The notes under the pieces: generated by a model
The model's database searches: none
Seen by the model: the letters and a program-made list of their open reading frames with translations, nothing else
Told to the model about the DNA's origin: nothing
Program-made: the position numbers and the translations under genes
Shown here: positions 56,301 to 64,000 of the stretch, in pieces
Layout: each line of letters opens with the position of its first letter
Position numbering within the stretch: position 1 is the first letter of the stretch
Assembly (NCBI GenBank): GCA_036852015.1
Contig: JAANDG010000119.1
Span: 186,001 to 250,000 of the forward strand
Direction of reading: 5' to 3'
Length of the DNA stretch: 64,000 bases
Source: Pelodera strongyloides
Lineage: Eukaryota; Nematoda; Chromadorea; Rhabditida; Rhabditidae

Positions 56301-59300
56301 TCGGGTTAATACTAAACAATACCCCATATGTTTAAAAAGATTAAAAGCGAAATACCGGGCGGTTTTTGAAATACACCGAGTACACCAACATTCTTATGCA
56401 GCTTATACAAATGAACATAAATTAGAATAAAACATCGAGCTAAATTCGAGTAAATTAGCATAAATACGTAAGAATTCAGTTGTCCACGATGAGTTTCAAA
56501 AAGCGGCCGGTATTTAGCTTTAAAGGGTCAGGCCCATTTCAAATGACCCCTATTTTTGATGATTCCATCTGATTCTTTATGTCAAATATAGTAGGATACG
56601 GTATTTTTCTAATTTTCAAGCGCAAAATTCACACGTTTACCATTGCCAGTCATACCCAACTATTTATCGCAGTTGTCACGCCCCTTCGCGCTAATTGGGC
56701 AATATGATCTATTGGGCGTGGCAATTGTGATATTGGCCAATCAGCGCAAATGGGCGCGCCAACTGCGATAAATAGTTGGGTATGATTGCCCACGGTAAGT
56801 TGCTGAATAGTGTGTGAATTTGGCGCTTGAAAATTAGAAAAATATTGCATCCTATATTTGACATGGAGAATCAGATGGAATCATCAAAAATAGGTGTAAT
56901 TTGAAATGGGCCTGACCCTTTAATGTTGAAAATAAGCAAATGAAAGAAAAATGGTACCTTCTTTGCAACTCGACTCAATTCCACAGCAATGTCCAGTCCA
57001 GAATTGCCAACACCGACGCATAACACTCGTTTTCCAGTAAAGGCTGAAAATGCATTTATTAACTTTAACGTGGACGGAATCATTTCAACGGCTCGTTATG
57101 TATCAAAATATCGCTTCTTGCTCGAACATGAATTTCACGCCTCTTTGGACAAGCTCGGTGCTGGGTGGAGGTATCCGTGGCACGCCGGCAGTCGGCATCT
57201 ACATCGTCCCACGACTGGAACAAGGAGACATTCAGGAAATCCACATTGTGGTGGCGTACAGAGCAGACCTTTCTCTAGAGAAAGCAGGAGATAACACGAA
57301 AGCACACCATATGTCGGACGATTTAGATGCCGACCACCAGCGTGGTTGGGTGCCTCCACCCAATCCCAACTCCTAGATCGTGTGAAGGCGCGCGCACGGA
57401 TATTCGAATGAGGATCACAAATTATTGTTCAGAAACGTTTGATTATTATGTTGTAGACTAAATTGCAGGTCAACATTTTCATCATTTGCGCTGTGATGAT
57501 TGTTTATCTGAGATCGGGAAATCCTGTGGCCGTATGCACGAACAGCGGGAAGCGACCAGGGTGGGAAAATTTGTCCCTGTATGTCTTTGTTTCGTGTTAT
57601 CCCTCTCTTTCTCTCAACTCCCACTGGGAGGTTGGGAGCTTCTCGGTGCGTTCGTGCATACGGCCACTGTTGTAGTTGGGTTATTATCTTTTTTTTTCAT
57701 AGACGAAGTAGTTTGCATTTTGCTTCATGGACACGAACTGCATTCAATACTCAACCGAACAAAGAACAAATATCAGAGAAGGATAAATTACCCGATGAGC
57801 CTACTTATTTTGAATGTAAATCAGCATACCTACCTTCTGGTGTCTTGTATGCATGTGCGTGGCTGATTTTCCTTTTAAATTCTTTCTGACCCTTCAATTC
57901 GGGTGGAAAATTCGGAATTTGGTGGTGACCAGTACACACTAACACTGCGTCGAATTGTTCGGTGGATACAAAACCGCTGAAATAAAATGTTACGCTTACA
58001 AAGCTTCTTGGTTCTTGGTGCATACCTTTTGATACATAAGAACAAATATGTTCCACTAAATGAAAAGTCAACTAATCAGCCCTAGAGACGAGCCTAACTG
58101 CCTATTGTCCGATTCTCGCCCGGAAACCGTTCGCGAAAGCCGGACGAAGATTTTTATCTGTTTCTGCATGGATTTTCAATCTTCGTCCGGTCGGTGCGCG
58201 TCCTTACGCAGGGGTACCTGACGAGCGTCTGGCAAAGAATGGGCGAACTGCGCGGCGAGATGTAGGCGAACAACCATTTTCGCCGCGCACACCAACTAGG
58301 TAAACTAGATAATTTCGCACTGGAGGTTTAGTATGAGGCCACAAACCCTATAAATGAAAAAAAACTAACTTTGTCTCGAACTCGACATTCCATCGTCCCG
58401 TTAACGTAAAATCCTCAGACCTCGAGACACAGATTACTTTGTGATTCAATCGGATGCACTTATCCAAGTTGTAGTGAGTTGCGTACGATTGCAAGTACTG
58501 GAAGAGTAAGCTTTATCAAGCTATCAGGTGCAAGAGAAAGGGAGAGAGAGAGGGAGAGAGGATATAGAGAGAGAGAACAGAGAGCATAGATAGAAAGAGC
58601 GATATGTAGAAGAGAGAGAAATTAATGTCAGTAAGTCAAGTAAACGTACATTCAGCATTCTAGAATGATGCATGTAATTGGGCTCGTCTTCTGCGGGGGG
58701 AAAGTCACTATAAGCTGTCATTTCTTTCGAAGTATTCAGAATTGTCGAACGCATCACTGATGTGGCTGAAACATTTTTATACCTTATCAAAATACAATCC
58801 GCAAGATAATAATTGATGATTATCAGATAATTATTGAGATGATTGTAATTTACTCAAACAATAAAATAAAAACTAAACCCTATATACAAGGAATAGATCC
58901 GTGGTCTCTTATTTTACTACAGTATTGCAGATGCAGAATCCAAATGGTAGTGTGGACACAGTTACAAATCGCCTCAATCTTGGAATGGGCATCGAGTTAT
59001 GTATGCGATGAACTCACAGGGTTCATAGACATAAACTGTATATGATGATACTCACCTCCACTGGCCTCGTCTCTACAGTTCCACAGACCACCCAAGGCGT
59101 CTGACGCCTCAAAACAAACTGGCTCGAATCCATACAAGAGAGCATGTCTGAAGTACCATGATCAACAAATAATATTCAGTGGTATTAGGTAAACCGTAAA
59201 AGGAGGTAAGGTTAGGTCCATAATCACCAGAGAACTCAAATCTAATCATGGGTCCCAGGAATTAATACACCGGCCATAGGCCATAGTGAGGACGCTAAAG

Positions 59301-59394
59301 AATCTATGCGCAGACATTTACTATTGATCCTTGAAAATTACCTTATGGAGGGCAGCCCGCTCGGACCCGCCCCAACGATCGCAACTCGTTTCAT
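53326..59394 (-). CDS. fmo: Flavin-containing monooxygenase (FMO)
   Basis: Thirteen exons on the minus strand: 59394-59342, 59147-59056, 58765-58650, 58497-58370, 57976-57834, 57043-56958, 56290-56203, 56021-55901, 55582-55450, 55289-55140, 54538-54371, 53961-53815 and 53466-53326, 521 residues, normal for the family. FMOs use FAD and NADPH to oxygenate soft nucleophiles (N, S) in xenobiotics at the ER. Visible motifs are the FAD site VGAGPSG (7-13), NADPH site VGVGNSG (187-193), FATGY (323-327), and GARE near 480. The FMO signature F-x-G-x3-H-x3-Y reads FKRKISHAHAY (163-173), with Arg in place of Gly. The last 15 residues (TVIFVLFVLVFWLL) form a hydrophobic tail, matching the C-terminal ER anchor of animal FMOs. 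A TTTCAG 15 bases before the ATG is a likely trans-splice site. Confidence 0.9.
56341..56523. mobile_element. MITE, TTAAAGCGAAAT family, in FMO intron
   Basis: Ends TTAAAAGCGAAATACCGGGC and GCGGCCGGTATTTAGCTTTAA. It abuts the fold-back element at 56524. Confidence 0.75.
56524..56922. mobile_element. Fold-back element, GGGTCAGGCCCATTTCAAAT ends, in FMO intron
   Basis: Two arms of about 130 bp (GGGTCAGGCCCATTTCAAAT on the left, complement on the right) surround a centre that is itself partly palindromic around GATCTATTGGGCGTGGC. It lies between FMO exons 6 and 7. Confidence 0.8.
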
Positions 59395-61492
59395 TTAAAT
59401 ACGCCTGAAAAAATAGAAATTATTAGTGGAACTTTAACTTTACAATGAGATTTTGTCAGAAGCAGACAAAAAGGAATCGAGGTGTCGAGGCGCACCTTTT
59501 CCGTGAAAAGGAGAAAACTCTTCAAATAAACGCTCTAACAAGTTTGACAAAGACAATCTGGCAATCCGAGGTTGTACGAAAAAGGTGCGGTACGCCAGAG
59601 ATGCGCCACGGATTCTACATATTCTGCGCACATCCAAAGCATTCGCGCAAGCGTGAACACAAGCTTTTGTGGCGGCGTTTCAAATTAAAAAGTAAAAACA
59701 TGACTGATTGTGAGACGAAAACATTGTTCTAGAGGTAAAGTTCGTTTAAGCCCCAGCTCTCTTTTGTGTTTTGTGTGGTTTACACACGCAGAGAAAAGAA
59801 AAATTCACCGAAATAAGGTGATAGCAAGTATGGCCTCTTACGAATTCCCTTATCAAAAGATAACCATAGGAACAGAAATTTGCCAATCATAATAGATAAG
59901 AACTGCGTTTTTTGCACTTTGCTCGTTAAAACTTCAAAATAAAAATCGCAGAATACAGTAAATGTATTGTTGTATATTTTTTTGTTGTAAGTGAAGACAT
60001 ATAACACAACACATACTATAAGTAACGCATAGTCAACATTTGTAAGTCTTTTTACTTTTTACAAAGTTACATTGAATTTTAGTCCAAAAAGTTATCATAT
60101 AATACTTTGCAAACGCGGTTATTTGTGAAGATCTTGTTTCTTTCAAACAAAATCTTTTGGAACAGTAATTTTCATCAAGTAATCTTTCATTTTCTTTTAT
60201 AAAAGGCATCAAGTAATGTTTCATTTTCGTTTTACAAAAGGCACACTAAAAATATATAAAATCAGCACAAATTTAAAAATAGGACAAAATTTCCAGTTAA
60301 AGAACACCGCTCTCCTGAGAGGCATAGACGAAAAAAACTAAACAAAAAAAAGTTCGCACTTATCACTGGTCAATGAGCTTTTCATTTCTTTGCCGAAAAT
60401 CACGCAACATTTTCACAATTCATGGAATTGATTTTCATCTACAGTATGCACACTTCTCACTAAATATGCAAATTTCTGAATCACTGGAAAAACGAACCCT
60501 GCATCACATTATAAAGTATTTATTTACAAAAAAATCGTATACACACTGAAAAGCTAAATAAAAATCTTAGAATTAGAACAGAAATAGAAATCAATAAAAA
60601 TTGGAAGTACAAATATACTCGTATCATCAGAAAACTTATAAGCACAACAAAAATCGACTGTTTTCAACAAGTACTAACTACTAACTATTTCAAGCAACGA
60701 TATATAAATCTTTCGAAACGTTTAAAGAAATGATGAAAAATGTGTGCAAACTGAAATCTTACAGATTTAGTGGGATATGTCTAGTGAATTGGAAACGGTT
60801 GTAGAAAGTGTTTTTTTTAGAAAGTTAAGAAAGGTGAGCTTTCCTCGGCCGAAACTACACGAACTAAAAACGGCGGCTCCCTCGCTGAGAAGCCTAACAA
60901 TTGTTGTCACATATACGGTATTTCAACGCATTAGTATAGCACTTGTTGTCCCTGTTTGGCTCGTTTTCTCTGCATCTCTTCCCTATAAATAGGCAAAAGC
61001 AGTCCTGGCTCGTAGAACAATAAAAGAACAATGCAAACCCTCAGATCGGTACAAAACACGGTTATTGAAACGTATATTGGACAACATCATTATCATACGT
61101 TATGTAAATGAACATACTTAGACTAAAAACCGCGCAGTATCGCACATGATTTGCATAAACTACAGCGAACAACATACGTTTCAAAAACCAACTATTATAC
61201 CGACTGGTGTCTGGAATGTGTAGCCAGTAAACAGTGCACTCGATTAATCAGTTACAGTAACTTTTTTTAGCACATATTATATCCTCATCCATACCGATTA
61301 CGTATTACCTATTACATTTGTGACAGAGACAGCTTTACACTTACAAGTACACTTAGATTTACTTTACGGTTACATTTACTTACTACGTGCTGCTTACGAA
61401 ACACGCTTACGGTAAGGTCTTTCTCACATTCTTTTTTTAACACGTTCACGTACCTCTAACGACGAATAACAATACAGAGCCAAATAACTTAC
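59395..61492. other. AT-rich stretch between FMO and its neighbour
   Basis: GC-rich repeat-like sequence is at 59470-59660 (GGTGCG blocks). The rest is AT-rich. The missing last exon or exons of the gene at 61.5-62.9 kb should lie here, but I could not find a convincing one; a candidate at 60780-60880 (minus) is weak. Confidence 0.4.
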
Positions 61493-62928
61493 TCTGCATT
61501 CGCTCGCGCAATCTCTGCCAATGGAGCCTCCATATGCCTTTGCATGGCGTGCAATTTCGCCCGGACCATTCCAACTTTAGCTTGCTGGAATAGAGACAAA
61601 ATGTCAGCCTATCTGCCAACTGCTAATCACGAAATAAAACCGCCAAACTTCGGACACTGGGTGGCTAAAGTGAAGCAAGCCTAATCTTTAGACCAGCTAC
61701 ATCTATCTCAAAAAACAGCGACAGACAAAGAAACGACATTTGATCGGCTGATCAGTATGTCAAGCATAAGTAATTTCTCACCTAAAAGTCTGAATTCTGA
61801 ATTGACATACTAAAGATTATGACGGCGTGAAGTAGAGGTTCCAAATCAATCAATAAACCGCATTATCTAAGTTAGCCGGATGATAGTACCATACTTACCG
61901 GTGATGCGTGCAACAAAAGTATCATGTTGGCCACGGGTCCGGCCACCAAGAATCCATTCTCACATTCCATCACATACTCCTTCAGTTCGGGACTGCCACC
62001 GGGGAATGCGGCTATAAATATTATCTTCTACTCATTGCAAAAGCTTCCTACCGATCGAAAAAAGAGCACTTACAATTGTAAACGGGCATTATCGATTGAA
62101 AAAGGATCCAGCTCCTTATCTCGCTCATTTGAAGGTATGACGTCACGCGAATCTCATTAATACATTAGGTTTGCTTTATACGCTAACATATACAGTATTC
62201 GTTGCGGTTCGAAAAGCATGCAATTAGTCAAGGACGTAGCTAAGACTTTACCAATAAAACGTTAACGCGAATTAACGGCCGGTTTGTAAACAAATACTGC
62301 TGGTCAACTGTTTTCCAATACATTGTATACTAAACGAACCAAATTTAAAAGCAACATGCGTCTCAAAAACCGGTTGTTATAACGCTCTAAGCAAAAAATT
62401 TGCATACAATAGTTGGGAGTACAGCATACAACATACGCCTCTCAAAAACTGGCTGTTATACCGCTTTAAAAATGTAATCAATAAAATACCATTCTTGTCG
62501 AATGCTGTCCAAATTGCGGACGTGAGTGAAGTGGAAACATTCGTCCTCTCATCCTTACGGCCAGAAAATGCGAGCAGGAGTCCTGAGAGAAGAAATTTAC
62601 AAACAAATTATGACCTCCCACCATTTAGAATGTCAACCAAACCAAGCTACAGTAATACACACCGCTCCAGTAGTGTGTAGAGAGCCAGACACTCTCCTAG
62701 AGGTTCAAACTTTCGAAGCCATTTCAGTTTTTACTTACACTTTAAAAACAATACGGCAACTCCTTTGGAAGGTAAATCTACACTACGGTAGTTTTAAAAC
62801 AGCCGTTATTCATTTAAATGAAAGAATATGAGAAAGCGCTTACCATCTCGACCCAACAGTTGTGTGGCAATGATATCCTCGGTTGTTGCCTCCTTTAAAA
62901 CATCGATCAGTACTTTCTGTCTTAACAT
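61493..62928 (-). CDS. Unrecognised mostly helical protein, first three exons
   Basis: Exons on the minus strand are 62928-62844, 62011-61899 and 61584-61493, all in phase, ending in phase 2 at a GTAAGT donor, so at least one more exon is needed. The ATG at 62928 lies one base after the CTTCCAG acceptor, leaving no 5' UTR apart from that base, as with trans-spliced leaders. The 96 residues visible start MLRQKVLIDVLKEATTED, then AAFPGGSPELKEYVM and a hydrophobic ANMILLLHASP, then a charged helix AKLHAMQRHMEAPLAEIARA. There is no signal peptide or clear membrane span. It follows RPB9 by 0.9 kb on the same strand. I do not recognise the family. Confidence 0.6.
62262..62390. mobile_element. Divergent MITE in intron
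   Basis: TTAACGCGAATTAACGGCCGG on one side and CCGGTTGTTATAACGCTCTAA on the other resemble the TTAAAGCGAAAT family but with a different interior and length. It lies in the first intron of the gene at 61493-62928. Confidence 0.5.
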
Positions 62929-62929
62929 C

Positions 62930-63829
62930 CTGGAAGAAAATCTAATAAGGGAGTTATTAAAACATAAGTACTGAAAGAAATATGTATATGCATTCTTCAC
63001 ACCTTCACAGCGCTCAGCCGCTCAGTACTGCACTACTAAAGTAGACCTCTTATTAAATCTTTTTGCGAAAGAAAAATACAGTAGAACGTCTCCGTCTGTA
63101 TTCGTAACTGATAACAAAGAAAACCACAGAATAGACAATGTTCGAAAAATTAGTTTCGGTACGCGAACCTCAGAAACTTTCAATCAAAATACGCCATACA
63201 TCAAACAATAATTTATTTGGATAAAGTTCACAACAACCAATAACAAGATGAAACAACAATTAAAAAAAAGTTAATTTGAGACCATTTTGCTGTCGATAGA
63301 AGGAACGAGCTAAACAATATTCAAGTAATCAATAAGTTCACATAATCAGACACCTTATCATTCCATATTCCACGAAAAAAGATAAGGCAATACGAAAAAA
63401 AAACGGAAAAACGGCCTGAAAACGGAAAAAGACATTTTCTAGTCAACTTCTACAGGAAAATAAAACAACACAAAAAAGATCAAAAGTAACGTACCCACAC
63501 GTACAGACCAAAAAGCCTATTTTAACTTTAATATATGCAATTTACCCCTACAGAACACAATTATTACGAATTTAATCTTGTAAATAAAACAACTAAACGA
63601 AAACCTTATAGCCAAAAGTACGGTGAAAGCCTCAAAACACATTTTCCTACGCATCATAAATTTAAATAAGCAATACAAGGTCATAAATAAGAATAATTTA
63701 CCTTTATCAATTAGTCTATAACGATGGGTGAAGAAAAAGCATTGTAGGTAAAACTCAGATATTTATAGAGATTGCATTGCCAATATCTATGGAGTTATGA
63801 GTTATATCATACCGTCCAGATATGGAGAT
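62930..63829. other. Spacer between RPB9 and the next minus-strand gene
   Basis: AT-rich, no exon or repeat recognised. It would be the intercistronic region if the two genes form an operon. Confidence 0.4.
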
Positions 63830-63886
63830 TTATCCGGTCCATCGATGAGTACAGCTCGTACACACGTAGTACAATCGCATTTCCTC
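63830..63886 (-). CDS. rpb-9: RNA polymerase II subunit RPB9, last exon
   Basis: After GTTTTAG the exon reads EEMRLYYVCTSCTHRWTG and stops (TAA at 63830). Animal RPB9 ends AxMRLYYVCTxxxCxHRWTE. This is the C-terminal half of the second zinc ribbon, which is related to TFIIS and needed for transcript cleavage and fidelity. The two cysteines are CxxC here, where most animal RPB9s have Cx4C; yeast RPB9 and TFIIS have CxxC. The final residue is Gly instead of Glu. The rest of the gene lies beyond the window's right end. Confidence 0.8.
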   Translation of the reverse strand, partial: EEMRLYYVCTSCTHRWTG

Positions 63887-64000
63887 CTAAAACAAATATT
63901 CTACAACTACCGTTTTCAACTTGGATCAAACGAGTTATTAACAACCCTTAATAACCATGCAACATATTCACTATGCTTATTTGGAAGGTTTGCTCGCCGG

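Noticed and set aside
59440..59732. Open frames on both strands near the FMO start
   Set aside because: The sequence shares GGTGCG-rich blocks with other repeats in the window and has no splice or domain support.

Overview
The window looks like AT-rich nuclear DNA of a nematode, probably a rhabditid. Genes are cut into many small exons with short introns. Acceptors read (T)TTTCAG or (T)TTTTAG and donors GTAAGT or GTGAGT. Several start codons lie a few bases behind an acceptor with no visible upstream exon, as expected for spliced-leader trans-splicing. Nothing bacterial or organellar is present. I built all gene models by hand from conserved residues, splice signals and phase-compatible junctions.

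The left third (1-23 kb) is mostly mobile and repetitive DNA. Two near-identical 0.93-kb segments (91-1024 and 21238-22171) lie in direct orientation. Each carries a Helitron-like element with a fold-back element nested in it. They bracket two exons of an MTA-type BAH gene (minus strand, 1.1 kb and 21.1 kb) whose order is wrong for a working gene, which points to a rearrangement, a duplication or an assembly join. Between them are a lone KIN17 first exon, an unrecognised split gene (6.05-8.05 kb and 14.28-15.15 kb), a 180-bp tandem array, and two copies of one GC-rich LINE facing each other tail to tail. Each LINE copy is bounded by a target-site duplication. The longer copy starts with a 2A-like ribosome-skipping motif and a PHD-like zinc finger, then endonuclease and reverse transcriptase.

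The middle (23.5-41 kb) is gene-rich. It holds a secreted two-MAM-domain protein (plus strand, 16 exons), a BAAT/acyl-CoA thioesterase-family enzyme (minus, 12 exons) with an intron-containing tRNA-Leu(CAA) on the opposite strand inside one of its introns, and a small secreted lysine-rich protein (plus, 9 exons). Many introns hold about 175-bp MITEs ending in TTAAAGCGAAAT.

From 41.9 to 47.3 kb lies a satellite of about 28-bp subunits in 170-bp higher-order units, many arranged as alternating A/B types, interrupted by a LINE fragment. Helitron-like elements and simple repeats follow, then an LTR-retrotransposon remnant (50.4-51.9 kb) whose protease region is split by another repeat.

The right end (53.3-64 kb, all minus strand) has a complete flavin-containing monooxygenase (13 exons, C-terminal membrane tail), three exons of an unrecognised helical protein, and the last exon of RNA polymerase II subunit RPB9. 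The cell-biological roles are unrelated (lipid-thioester metabolism, xenobiotic oxidation, transcription, extracellular adhesion). No pathway-level cluster is evident, although RPB9 and its downstream neighbour could be an operon pair.
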